From: Platanthera guangdongensis
Lineage: Eukaryota; Streptophyta; Magnoliopsida; Asparagales; Orchidaceae
Direction: 5' to 3'
Length of the DNA: 64,000 bases
Assembly: GCA_039583875.1 (NCBI GenBank)
Contig: CM077151.1
Span: forward strand, 23,740,208 to 23,804,207
Shown piece after piece: positions 1 to 10,717 of this stretch. Made by a program: the position numbers and the translations under genes. Every line of letters begins with the position of its first letter. Positions within the stretch are counted from its first letter, which is position 1. The notes below the pieces were generated by a model that was given only the letters and a program-made list of their open reading frames with translations, was not told the origin of the DNA and made no database searches.

Positions 1-3000
1 GTACAGGAAAACGATTTCGCATTGCATCTTCACGTTCCCACGTCGCTTCGTGCCTAGGGTGACCCTTCCACCAAACTAGCACAAACGTCACGTCTCGATT
101 TCTTAACTGTTTGCTTTGCCGATCTATAATCTGATATGGTTCCGTCAGGCTAGAGAGATCTGGTTCAATTTGTATATCTGCGGTTGCAACAATCGTTTCA
201 GGGTCACGAACATACTTCCGTAATGCTGACACATGAAATACATGATGCAACCTTTGCAACTCTGTTGGTAGCTCCAAGCGGTAGGCCACATCACCTACCC
301 GCTCAACGACTGAAAAATGTCCGACATAACGCAGACTCAATTTCCCAAGTCGTCGGAAACGTGTAACTCCTTTGAACGGTCTGATTTTCAAACATACCTG
401 GTCACCGACTTGAAATTGCACAAGACGATGACGAGCATTATAGTATTTTTGTTGCCGATCTTGCGCTACCTTCATTCGTTGTTGTATCAGCTTTACTTTT
501 TCATGCCATTTATCAATTTTCTCCCGGTTATACAGTGTTCGCTCCCCCTCGTCAGCCCAACTTAATGGTGTTCGACAACGTCGACCATACAATGCTTCAA
601 AGGGTGCCATCTGGATAGACGATTGGTAGCTGTTATTATACGCAAACTCTACCAAGGTCAGATACTTTTCACAGGAGCCTTTTAAATCCAATACCACCAT
701 ACGCAGTAAATCTTCTAAGAACTGTATTGTTCGCTCTGACTGTCCATCTGTTTGGGGATGGAATGCTGTGCTGAACAATAACTTTGTTCCCAAACGTTTG
801 TGAATATATCTCCAGTTTCCCGACGTGAATCTACCGTCGCGGTCAGAAATAATGGAGCGTGGAATCCCATGCAATTTTACAATAACATCTATGTACAGAT
901 CATTTAACTTTTCAGGTGGTCCTTCCTGTTGCACGGGAATAAAATGTGCGCTCTTCGTTAAGCGATCAATAATTACCCAAATACCATCATGCCCCAATTT
1001 GCTACGAGGAAGACCGAAAACAAAATCCATCGCAATGACTTCCCACTTCCATTCTGGTATGGGTAAGGAATGCAAATATCCTTCAGGTTTCTGGTGTTCT
1101 GCTTTCACCAGTTGACACGTGTGGCAGGACGCAATATACGCTATTACATCCTTTTTCATACCAGGCCACCAGAAATCCTCGTTCAGGTCATGATGCATCT
1201 TTGTTCGTCCTGGGTGAATTGAATACGGTGTGTTATGTGCCTCATATAGAATATCTTTTCGTATGTTGTTCACATTCGGGACACACAATCGCCCGTTCAT
1301 AAGTAATAGTCCATTCTGTTCTGTAAACTCACCAGTCTCTCCATTCTTTACTTTCTTTTGCAATTCAGCGAGAAACAGATCCTTTGGCAAAGCTTCTTTA
1401 ATCCTATCTTTCAATGTATATCTGATTTGTAATTGAGACAACTGGGCTCGCTTGCTTTCCGGTGTAAGGAGTGGAGTGATTTGCATCTTTTCCAACTCAT
1501 ACACTAATTGTGCTTCATAACCAGACAAAACAGATAATCCAACTGTGTTCTTGCGGCTTAAGGCATCGACAACTACATTTGCTTTGCCAGGGTGGTACTG
1601 CATATCGATATCGTAATATTTGATAAATTCTAACCAACGACGCTGTCGAAGGTTCAAATCCTTCTGAGAATATATATATTTTAGATTTTTGTGATCCGTA
1701 AAAACCTCGCAGCGTACGCCATATAAATAATGTCGCCAAATCTTTAGGGCAAAAATCACGGCAGCCAGTTCTAAATCATGGACTGGGTAATTTTTCTCAG
1801 CATCTTTCAACTGTCGGGAAGCATATGCAATTACTTTTCCGTGCTGCATCAATACACAACGCAAACCTTTGTACGAAGCATCACTATAAATCTGAAACCC
1901 TTCCGTACCTGACGACATAGTTAAAATCGGCGCTGTAGTCAGTTTTTCTTTTAAGATGTCAAATGCAATCTGACAGTCCTTTGACCAAGAAAACGACATA
2001 TTCTTCCTGGTTAGCTGGGTCAACGGTAAAGAGATCTTTGAAAAGTTCTTTATAAAACGTCGATAGTATCCTGCCAAACCCAGGAAACTCCGTACTTCCG
2101 TCACTGTTGTCGGTTGCGAGCAACTGAGGATAGATTCAATCTTTGCGGGGTCTACTGCCAAACCCTGTTCCGTTATCACGTGTCCGAGAAAGGACACTTC
2201 TCTCAACCAAAATTCACATTTTGAAAATTTGGCATACAATTGATGTTCTTTCAATGTTTGCAAGGCCAATCGCAAATGCCAAGCATGTTCTTCGTCTGAC
2301 GGGGAATAAATCAGGATATCGTCAATGAACACAATCACGAATTGGTCCAGATAATTTTTAAAGACCCGATTCATCAGATCCATAAATATTGCTGGTGCAT
2401 TGGTTAGCCCAAACGACATAACCATAAACTCATAATGACTATATCTGGTACTGAACGCAGTTTTGAAAATATCTTCTTCTTTTATCCTTAGCTGGTGGTA
2501 ACCAGATCGCAAATCCAACTTAGAGAACACTCTAGCATTAACAAGTTGGTCGAATAAATCCTCGATACGAGGAAGAGGATATTTATTCTTCACAGTCAAC
2601 TTATTGAGTTCACGATAATCGACGCACAGGCGTAACGTTCCTTCTTTCTTCTTTACAAACAATACGGGGGCACCCCACGGAGAGGAACTTGGGCGAATGA
2701 AATTTTTATCAATCAAATTTTGTAGCTGCACTTTCAATTCTGCCAATTCCTTTGGCGCCATACGATATGGTGACTTTGCCACCGGTCTAGCCCCTTGCTC
2801 GAGGTTGATTTCAAATTCAATTGCTCTCTTTGGAGGGAGTCCAACCAACTCTTCCGGGAATAACTCTTGAAATTCACATACGACTGGAATTGTCGTAATG
2901 TCTTTCTTTTCTTCTGGAGGTCCTTTCACCATTACCAGAATAGCTTGACCGCCCTTCCGGATTTGTGCAAACGCTTTCATTGCAGAAATTAACATTTTCG

Positions 3001-3424
3001 ACACTTCACCTAATCCTCGATACGTAATTCTGCTTTGATCTGCACACTTTACCGATACTTCTTTGGTCTTACAGTCAATCACTGCCTCCTGTTGGGTTAA
3101 CCAGTTCATGCCCAGAATAATATCGAACTCGGTCAAGGGAAGAACCACTAAGTCCGTTGTAAATGACTTATCATTCAGGGCAAACGTAATGATTACTCGT
3201 TGTTGTGCAGTAAGTATCTGATTATTTGGTAACGTAACGTGCAAAACCTCTTGTACCCGATATGGTTTTGCCGCAATTGCATTCAATATTGTGGTAGAAA
3301 TAAAGGAATGACTTGCTCCCGTATCAAATAACAATTTAACTAAATAGTTACCGATAGGGATAATACCTGTAACAACGGTGTCATCCGCCTTTGCCTCTTG
3401 CTGATTCAGATTGAACACCCGCGG
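1..3424 (-). CDS. Gypsy pol polyprotein: protease, RT, RNase H, integrase, chromodomain (3' truncated by window)
   Basis: Reading the minus strand from the TAG at 3425-3427 gives about 1,140 codons with no stop. In order: aspartic protease with [10 protein letters not shown] (DTG near residue 34); reverse transcriptase with [19 protein letters not shown] and catalytic FIDD (near 2311-2330); RNase H with an FQIYSDAS start and YALSR-like end (VVDALSRK); integrase zinc finger (H-H-C-C near 1110-1220) and D,D-35-E core residues in [14 protein letters not shown] and TDGQSERT. The last visible residues, [12 protein letters not shown], are the end of a chromodomain, which in chromoviruses steers integration to particular chromatin. 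The frame is the same as the gag C-terminal frame, so one stop codon alone separates gag from pol. Confidence 0.9.
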
Positions 3425-3898
3425 CTACACTCGGCGTTCTTGTCCTTGACGTTCTTCTATATATGCTCCTGCTGGCACTGAAGTAGAAGCTAAGGCTGCG
3501 TACTCACCTCCCGTAGTACGACCCATCAGATACAATCTCTGGCCCTGTGACACTGGAAACTGTTGTGCTGCTCTTTGTCCTTCTCGGTTCCGAGGGCACT
3601 CCCTCTGTCGATGCCCAGGCTGACGACACAAATAACAGACATTGCTTCCCACTAAACACTGCCCCTTGTGGCTTTTGCCACACTTGCCACATCGTTGCTC
3701 AACTGTCGGTGCACTGCCACTGCTTTCAATGAGACGAGACCGCTTTCCTGAATCACTTGACTTCCCTGATGTGCTCGTCTTGCTCGAGGACTCCTTACTA
3801 GAAGACGACCACGTCGATCTTTTCTTTGCAAAGTCCCTTCGCTTTTGAGTTTTCTCCGCATCGATTTCCATCAAACGGGCTTTCTTCACCAAAGCCCA
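3425..3898 (-). CDS. Gag C-terminal part with CCHC zinc knuckle, ends in TAG before pol
   Basis: This frame carries the nucleocapsid end of Gag. After a basic Ser-rich stretch comes CGKCGKSHKGQC and then the canonical zinc knuckle CYLCRQPGHRQREC (near 3590-3640), which binds element RNA. It overlaps the upstream gag frame by a few bases and is shifted relative to it, so Gag cannot be made as one chain without a frameshift. It has no ATG at its 5' end: the codon at 3892-3890 is TTG. It ends at TAG 3425-3427, in frame with pol. In this clade gag and pol are usually one ORF, so the stop is either a mutation or a read-through site. Confidence 0.85.
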   Translation of the reverse strand, partial: WALVKKARLMEIDAEKTQKRRDFAKKRSTWSSSSKESSSKTSTSGKSSDSGKRSRLIESSGSAPTVEQRCGKCGKSHKGQCLVGSNVCYLCRQPGHRQRECPRNREGQRAAQQFPVSQGQRLYLMGRTTGGEYAALASTSVPAGAYIEERQGQERRV

Positions 3899-4596
3899 TA
3901 GTCTATGATCTCCATCGGTATCAGAATCGAACGAATACTATCTCGCAGTCCTTCCTGGAAGCGTCGACATCTTTCTCTCTCATTAGGCACAAAGGCCTCT
4001 GCATAAAATGCTAAATTGGCGAACTCTGTTTCGTATTCCAAGACTGATCGAGGACCCTGCACCAAACGCAAAAACTTATCCTGTAACAACTTCTTTTCTG
4101 ATTCTGGGACGAACCAGTTAGGAAACGCTTGAATAAAAGTGGCCCACGGAATACTTGCTTGTGTGCGGCCCGCCAATCTGCCACGCACACTCTGCCACCA
4201 CCGCTTCGCTTCTCCTTCTAATAAAAACGTAACCAAACCCACTTTTCGTTCGTCTGGACAAAGCATGACTTCCAATATCGTCTCAATGCGTGAGATCCAA
4301 TCCTCTGTTTCCAAAAGCGATAACCCTCCCCGAAACACTGGTGGCTTCAATTCCAGGAATTGTTTTAAATCGACATCCAACTGCCTCTGCTGTGACGGTC
4401 CTGCCACTTCCGGTGCTGGTGGAGGGGGCACATCTCTAACCATTTTAATAGCCTCTGCCAGCATCCGCGTCAGATCCATTAATTGCGGTGGTGTCTGTTG
4501 CTTTGTCTGTGAGGGTATCATTTGCGGCAGCTCTTGCTGGGCCTGCCCCGATGCACTTCCCTCAGACATTACCTCTTGGTCTTCCTGCGCATCCAT
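3886..4596 (-). CDS. Gag capsid region (retrotransposon gag domain)
   Basis: About 236 codons from the ATG at 4596 (MDAQEDQEVMSEG) to TGA at 3886-3888. An acidic, Gln/Pro-rich N terminus is followed by the Retrotrans_gag core: FLELKPPVFRG, DWISRIETILEVM, EGEAKRWWQSVR, FIQAFPNWFVPES, MKYE-like VLEYETEFANLA and RFQEGLRDSIR. These assemble the virus-like particle in the cytoplasm. The frame is lost just before the zinc-knuckle segment, which is open in the next frame (see 3425-3898), so a one-base indel near 3888-3900 is the likely lesion. The ATG lies 72 bases downstream of the primer site. Confidence 0.88.
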   Translation of the reverse strand: MDAQEDQEVMSEGSASGQAQQELPQMIPSQTKQQTPPQLMDLTRMLAEAIKMVRDVPPPPAPEVAGPSQQRQLDVDLKQFLELKPPVFRGGLSLLETEDWISRIETILEVMLCPDERKVGLVTFLLEGEAKRWWQSVRGRLAGRTQASIPWATFIQAFPNWFVPESEKKLLQDKFLRLVQGPRSVLEYETEFANLAFYAEAFVPNERERCRRFQEGLRDSIRSILIPMEIIDYGLW

Positions 4597-4667
4597 CGAA
4601 ATCACACTTAGATGGATTTACCAACAAGCAGACATACTCGTTATGGCCAGGGTGCAATTGAAAACCT

Positions 4668-4680
4668 GGCTCTGATACCA
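4668..4680 (-). promoter_or_regulatory. tRNA-iMet primer binding site
   Basis: On the minus strand this reads TGGTATCAGAGCC, the standard complement to the 3' end of plant initiator methionyl-tRNA, where minus-strand DNA synthesis starts. It lies 6 bases from the LTR end at 4687. Confidence 0.95.
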
Positions 4681-5811
4681 TTAAATTGTAACGGCCCGCT
4701 TGTCCGCCACAATTAACAATATCTCTAATGACATATATAATTAAGAACAACGGAAATATACATATGCATTCATAACGAGTACGTGCCTGAAACATCGGCT
4801 ACATAACATTCTATATACAAATACAGAAAGGAAATAAAGCAGTAAATTCTACCTGAGCTCTAATGACGACCGGTCGCTGTCTTTCCGGTTCCTAAAAATT
4901 TAGAGAATACAACCGTTAGTCTTGTATAAGACTAAGTGAAAATTTACCTTTTTAATCTGCTGTACAATAATAGTTTTATAATAAGAAGTAAGTACTGTTG
5001 TAATTCAATAAGCTAATATAGAACAGTTCATTTCATTCGTGAATTTGTCTTGCAGTCAAATCAATAGAAGTAACTACCAATAGTGTTTCAGTAAGGCTTA
5101 AAAATCCTAAACAGTAAACAATAAACATCTGTTACAGTCAAGCTATACGACAATATTATTTTTTTTTATTGCTTGTATTTCTTTTCATCTAGGTACTATT
5201 AATGGTAATTCAATGAATCTATATCAGTCTCAGTATTCCATATTTCAGTCTTTGGGCCCACCCCTTTGGGGTCATCAGTCTCCAGACCAGTACGTACAAC
5301 ACGCGTTTATGCCTTTCGGCTCGACTGGCCTGGTAATTCAGTACACAACATCAATATTCTTCATTTTATATTACCCTTAATAGTTCTATGTGTCGACACA
5401 TTAGATTATGTATGATGAGTTCTTTATTTTATTTAGTCCGCTCAGAATATTTTCTTGCTTGATTGCCTCTAAATGAGGCCATTCATAGCATTCGCAACAT
5501 ATATAGTAATGATATAAAGCAGTTTCATTATAGCAGTGAAATATTTAGGTAAAACATACATTAAAAAAAGAAATTCTCACTGTGGCTCGTTCCTTTTCCT
5601 TGCCCCGTCTCGAATAGACGTCGCGTCGACTTGGAGATGCCATCCTTCGCAGTATCTGTACATGTATAAGACAACAACATTTATTTCACGAGGTTGCAGC
5701 TCACACATCGACACGACGCATTCAAGCCAACGCATAAAAATTTCATATAGCTGGCCACTCAAACATGCAGCATAACCCAAAAATATTATCCTACACAGCC
5801 CACACAAACAG

Positions 5812-5975
5812 TTCACATGACAGCCCACAAAAACAGCCCACAAACACAGTCCAAACAGCCCATAAACACAGTCCAAACAGCCCACAAACACAGTCCAAAC
5901 AGCCCATAAAAACAACCCACAAACACAGTCCAAACAGCCCATAAACACAGTCCAAACAGCCCACACAAACAGTCC
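5812..5975. repeat. 22-bp minisatellite inside the LTR
   Basis: About seven copies of a 22-bp unit based on AACAGCCCAYAAACACAGTCCA. The overlapping minus-strand open frames here (MWAVWTVF/CGLFGLCLW-type repeats) are a by-product of the repeat and not genes. Confidence 0.9.
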
Positions 5976-6080
5976 AAAACCAGCCGGCTAACAAGTGCAA
6001 AACAATAGTCAAACACAGTCCAAATAGCCCACACAAACAGTCCAAAACCAGCCGGCTAACAAGTGCAAAACAGTAGTCAA
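5955..6080. repeat. Tandem duplication of about 66 bp in the LTR
   Basis: Two near-identical copies of a block running from AGCCCACACAAACAGTCC to CAAACACAGT, sharing CAGCCGGCTAACAAGTGC, directly follow the 22-bp array. Confidence 0.85.
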
Positions 6081-6946
6081 ACTAGGGCACTGCCGGCCTA
6101 TAGTCCAGCCCAGCTGCCATCCCAAAAACAACAGCCATCCCAAAAACAACAGCCATCATAAAACAGGCCATATAAAACATAGAAAAAAAAACTACCCAGC
6201 CGGCCAACAGTCCAGAAAAGACACCAAAACAACCAGCCGGCCAACAGTCCAGAACAAAAATAACTAGGGCACAACTCCAAAAACAGCAGCCCACAAGAGT
6301 ACAACCGGCCACAACAACTAAAACACTTAAATCCAGCCTCAAGTAAAAGAAAAACATGAAAGGAAGCAAGTACCTAGTCCAAAGAAACTTGAGAGTTCTC
6401 CCACCAAAGCCAAAAAAGTTCCAAACCTCCCAGAGTAAGCTAAAGAAGAGGCGTTTAGAGCGTATACACGTAGAAGAGAAGAAAGGAGCAGAAGATTTCA
6501 CCATACCAGGCGACGGGAAGGAGAAAACCACCAAACCCTAGCTATCGGGTTTCGCCGGCTGCAGAGAAGATGCGCGAATGCCGAATAGGAGCAGGGACAC
6601 GAAATGTCATAAGAAAAAGCCACCGCTGAAGCCTTATATGTAAAATCCGAACCGGTTAACCCAGCCACACAGCCAACCCAGCCAAACAAATAGCACCAAC
6701 CAGCCAACCCAGCTCAGCCAATATAACATTACCACATAGAATTAAACCCGCAGCACTAGCAAATCAAGCCAACCAGCCAACCTTTAAATTTACAACATAT
6801 ATGTACAACTAAACAAGTCCTGCGACAATATTATGTGCCGTCCACATCATAAAAGCAACAAAACAAAATGTTACAACGATAATAAGTAACTCTCAATACA
6901 TAGCATAACATATTCCGAGTAAGAACTCGCACGACGCCGAATCATA

Positions 6947-7016
6947 GCTCATGGCGACGCCGATTCACAGCTCATAGCGACGCCGATTCACAGCTCATGG
7001 CGACGCCGATTCAATA
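6947..7016. repeat. 23-bp direct repeat, three copies
   Basis: AGCTCATRGCGACGCCGATTCAC is repeated about three times near the outer end of the LTR. The matching position in the 55.7-62.0 kb LTRs has a single related GCGACGTCGAATTAACA. Confidence 0.9.
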
Positions 7017-7075
7017 CTGCTTACCTCTCTTTTCATCATTGGGGACGTTACCTGTAATAAATTCAATTTCGTTAC

Positions 7076-7339
7076 ACATTATCATATATGTGATTATTTA
7101 CTGCAAACATGACATAATAGTACATACCAAAAAGGTGCGCGTCACATTGCTAGTCCGCGCTCAGGTGATCGTCGCATTCGCAATGAATTTTTATACATAC
7201 CCTCGACTAAGCCCCCTGATAAGTCACAATCCCCAAGAGACATTTGACATCTTATGAGCTTGTCTTTGAGTGTTGATGTCTCACCCAGTCATTTGGACAC
7301 TCGTCATACACTGAATGAGTTTTTCTACACTCCACCGAG
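7076..7339. other. Short intergenic stretch between LTR and tandem unit
   Basis: AT-rich sequence with no recognised gene. From about 7310 it is probably already part of the gypsy integrase remnant that continues into the repeat unit. Confidence 0.4.
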
Positions 7340-8086
7340 AGAACCGCTTGATAGACCACCTCATTTTATAGATTTTCAAGTCATTGTCAGACTGTCCCAT
7401 AGAGAACATGTTGTGTTTCATTTGCATTATTGTCATGAGTCTGTTGAGTCATTTCTTCATTATTTGCATGTGTCTGTTAATTTATATGTTCATCATTTGC
7501 ATGTGTTACATAAGTCGGTCCGACGAAAAATCAATACCGATAATAAATTCTATGAATGACATGTGAATGTTCATTGGCAAGGGTAGGTTCATGAAGGTGA
7601 GCATGTGATAGTGAGAATCCGCGTTGTGAGGCTCCGTGTAAGGCCTGCTAAAAGTTTGAGCGTTATGCGAATGAATCCCTATATAATCATGAGACATATC
7701 AAAACAAATATCTATGATCTTGATATCCCTGTAAGTATGTGTATCCATCCAATATTTAGTGTTGAAGATCTGACGCCATACTACGATCCTCGCGAGTATA
7801 TGGTCCCAAGTAGCGGGGACTCCCAGTCGCCGACACCTCCACTCCCGTTGCCTTACCACCCTCATAGTTCACCCACGTCTGATGAGAACCACAGTTCACA
7901 CATTTCTGACACCCACCCATCCGGGGACTCATCTTCTTTGGTTCCACTTACGACACCGCCGATCGCACCAGGATCTACCACTAGTGAGTTGAGCACTGAG
8001 AGTATTACGGAGACCAGATTCCAGCAGTACGTTCCTACTACAGACGTTGATGACACCATGATACTTGCAGCAGAGCTTGATTGATT
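7323..8086 (+). pseudogene. Gypsy integrase C-terminal remnant (copy 1)
   Basis: Broken frames carry the signature of the end of a Ty3/gypsy pol: PREPLDRPP, HYLHVSVNLYVHHLHVLH, VRRKINTDN (the helical region before the GPY/F-like module), then VIVRIRVVRLR, LKPAK-like RPAKSLSVMRMNPY, NIYDLDIPVSMCIHPIFSV and EDLTPYYDP, followed by a Pro/Ser-rich tail. At least two stops lie between the first and second blocks (TGA near 7560 and TAG near 7585). No RT, RNase H or integrase core is left. Confidence 0.75.
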
Positions 8087-9970
8087 CACCCCCGGACTTC
8101 GACTTCAGTACAACTGTCTCCATTCACCGGAGATGAGAGCTTTTCAGTCGGGGGGAGTTGATTGGCGAGGGCACTTTCCCATCGACGACACTTGGACGAC
8201 CTCTGGTGGTCCTCATCGTGTCTTACTTGACATACATCGAAAGAATTCTGATCTCTATTCATCAGGAGATAAATTCTTTCAAGCTAGGGAGAATGATGCG
8301 GAGCGGAGACGTGGACCCGCAACGAAGGACGAGTTTTGGGCCCGTTCGGGGCCGATTGACGACTTACCATATATGGCGTGTCCGGATCGATGATTCGGCT
8401 CTGCGGATGCGTCCTGCTGCGCATTACAAATCGATTTCATATATTACTTTATTATGTTTGCATTTATTTTGATGTATTTGGGTAGCCCCACCTCCGACCA
8501 ATCATAGCCGTCGATGGTGGGTGTTAGGAAATACGAGATCCAGAGAACACGTACAAAATCGCAAAAAAAATTAACAAGCAAAACACACAAGGATTTAACG
8601 TGAAAAAAATCCCAAGATCGGGGAAAAAACCACAACCACTCGCGCCCAAAAAATCCACTATGAAAGAGATCAAGAGTACACCGCTTCTATTCCGCCCTTA
8701 GTACACACAAGGATTTAACGTGGAAAAATCCACTATGAAAAGCCACCCCTCCCTTCCCTGTACGTGGAACCACCCTTAGCAGCCCCTGCCTCATCTAAAC
8801 TGCCCGGATTTGGGCGGGCCAGCCTAGATCCGCCTTTTTCCATCACCCGCCCCTCATCCAATAACCCGGATCCACTCCCAAATTATTGGATCCATCCTCC
8901 CTCGCCCGGACCCACCCCTACATAATCAGATCTACTCATTTTCGCCCCGATTCCGCCTCCCGCCACCAAATTCCAACCACATACTGACATACATCGTCAC
9001 CCGCCTCCGGTCCCACGTTGGATCCCCGTCAAAATGCCACCGGCTCCGAATTCTCCTTTGCCTTAGACGATCCACTACTTGGTGAGTAGTTGTTGTATTG
9101 GACTATTATTTTTCAGCATTATTATTATCAGTTGAATCTTTTACTTGTTTGGATTTCCGGTATTGTGGTTGTTTTCTTTTAAACTATTTTGTGAATTGCA
9201 TGATTTATTCGCCGCACGCTTTTACTTTGGCCCTCCACGCGGAGGAAAGCCTAATCCGCTTTCTTAATGATTTATTATACCTTTGCTATAATCATGTGCA
9301 TGCAATTAAATTATTTATTGTTTAATTCAAATTATTTGTCGGGCTTTGCATTGCATGTAAGGTTAGGACAACATTATACCCACCACCTATAGATTTGTCC
9401 TGCCTCAGTAAGGTTCTAAATGAGAACTAGGGGTAGATGCAAATGCAATGACCGACAAAATCAAATTTGTAAAACAATATTTATAATTTATATGACTTGA
9501 TTTCTCCACAATTGAATTAAAGCAATTGAAGGAAACAAAATAGGAGTAAGGGCGCGAGAGTACGCAAGAAAAAATACTAGTTAAATTGGAAATTACAAAG
9601 ACCGGAACGACTGAAGCAAAATTTATAAACTACTATCAATTCAAGTAAAGAATACACTAGATCCAATGCAAAAAATAATACAATACATCTTGAATACAAT
9701 GACTATAAAGAGGAGAGGGCTGAAGACGCTTTAAGAGGGCTGTCCGGCGCAGATTTCAATGTCCAGAAATTGTTTGCGGGCTTTCCAGAAACAGGGAAAG
9801 CAAGTAGGAAGGTGCTGGAAGATAGTTTCAACGTCAAGCAACTGAGGTTTGCTGTTCTGGAACTCTGGATAGCAACTTGGAGGTTGGGAGGTGTCTGTAT
9901 CGGAGGTGAAGAGGCTAGGCAGGAGTTTTGGAATTAATTCCAGGACTGGTTTTGCTGCTCTGGACAGCAG
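7340..9970 (+). repeat. 2,631-bp tandem unit, copy 1 of 3
   Basis: The first of three head-to-tail copies with a spacing of exactly 2,631 bp. Left to right it holds a gypsy integrase C-terminal remnant, a G-rich polypurine tract near 8147 and purine-rich AGGGAGAATGATG near 8287, then about 1.6 kb of non-coding DNA. That includes two ACAAGGATTTAACGTG motifs (near 8587 and 8706), a CT-rich block (8740-9065) ending in a donor-like GTGAGT, and a purine-rich end (9715-9970). Copy 1 has about ten differences from copies 2 and 3 between 7355 and 8427 and none that I see after that. Confidence 0.95.
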
Positions 9971-10717
9971 GGAACCGCTTGATAGGCCACCTCATTTTAT
10001 AGATTTTAAAGTCATTGTCAGACTGTCCCATAGAGAACATGTTGTGTTTCATTTGCATTATTGTCATGAGTCTGTTGCGTCATTTCTTCATTATTTGCAT
10101 GTGTCTGTTAATTTATATGTTCATCATTTGCATGTGTTACATGAGTCGGTCCGACGAAAAATCAATACCGATAATAAATTCTATGAATGACATGTGAATG
10201 TTCATTGGCAAGGGCAGGTTCATGAAGGTGAGCATGTGATAGTGAGAATCCGCGTTGTGAGGCTCCGTGGGAGGCCTGCTAAAAGTTTGAGCGTTATGCG
10301 AATGAATCCCTATATAATCATGAGACACATCGAAACAAATATCTATGATCTTGATATCCCTGTAAGTATGTGTATCCATCCAATATTTAGTGTTGAAGAT
10401 CTGACGCCATACTACGATCCTCGCGAGTATATGGTCCCAAGTAGCGGGGACTCCCAGCCGCCGACACCTCCACTCCCGTTGCCTTACCACCCTCATAGTT
10501 CACCCACGTCTGATGAGAACCACAGTTCACACATTTCTGACACCCACCCATCCGGGGACTCATCTTCTTTGGTTCCACTTACGACACCGCCGATCGCACC
10601 AGGATCTACCACTAGTGAGTTGAGCACTGAGAGTATTACGGAGACCAGATTCCAGCAGTACGTTCCTACTACAGACGTTGATGACACCAGGATACTTGCA
10701 GCAGAGCTTGATTGATT
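9966..10717 (+). pseudogene. Gypsy integrase C-terminal remnant (copy 2)
   Basis: Same content as the copy at 7323. One change opens the second block further upstream: CAG replaces the TAG of copy 1, so a 173-codon frame starts near 10194. Confidence 0.75.

Larger units (their letters stand above)
1..7075 (-). mobile_element. Ty3/gypsy chromovirus (Tekay/Del-like), 5' portion, runs off the window edge
   Basis: An LTR retrotransposon read right to left: 5' LTR (about 4687-7075), initiator-Met primer site (4668-4680), gag, then protease-RT-RNase H-integrase-chromodomain. The 3' end and 3' LTR lie beyond base 1. The clade call rests on the C-terminal chromodomain motif and domain order, which match Tekay/Del elements; I could not build a tree. 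Only two lesions are visible in the coding region, a gag frameshift and a TAG at the gag/protease boundary, so it looks younger than the other gypsy copies here. Confidence 0.9.
4687..7075 (-). mobile_element. 5' LTR of the Tekay-like element (about 2.4 kb)
   Basis: The inner edge is certain: the LTR ends (sense) in GGGCCGTTACA next to the primer site. The outer edge near 7075 (CGTTACA) is inferred, because the partner LTR is outside the window. Segments around 5240-5340 and 5570-5720 align by eye with the LTRs at 55,753-57,937 and 59,560-62,043, including the GGGCCC...GGGGTC block and the ACACGCGT...TATGCCTTTCGG block. The LTR also holds three local tandem repeats, listed separately. Confidence 0.7.

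Noticed and set aside
184..1436. Plus-strand frames of 60-96 codons
   Set aside because: Shadows of the intact minus-strand gypsy pol.
5577..6045. Overlapping minus-strand frames of 73-129 codons with MWAVWTVF/CGLFGLCL repeats
   Set aside because: Produced by the 22-bp tandem repeat inside the LTR.
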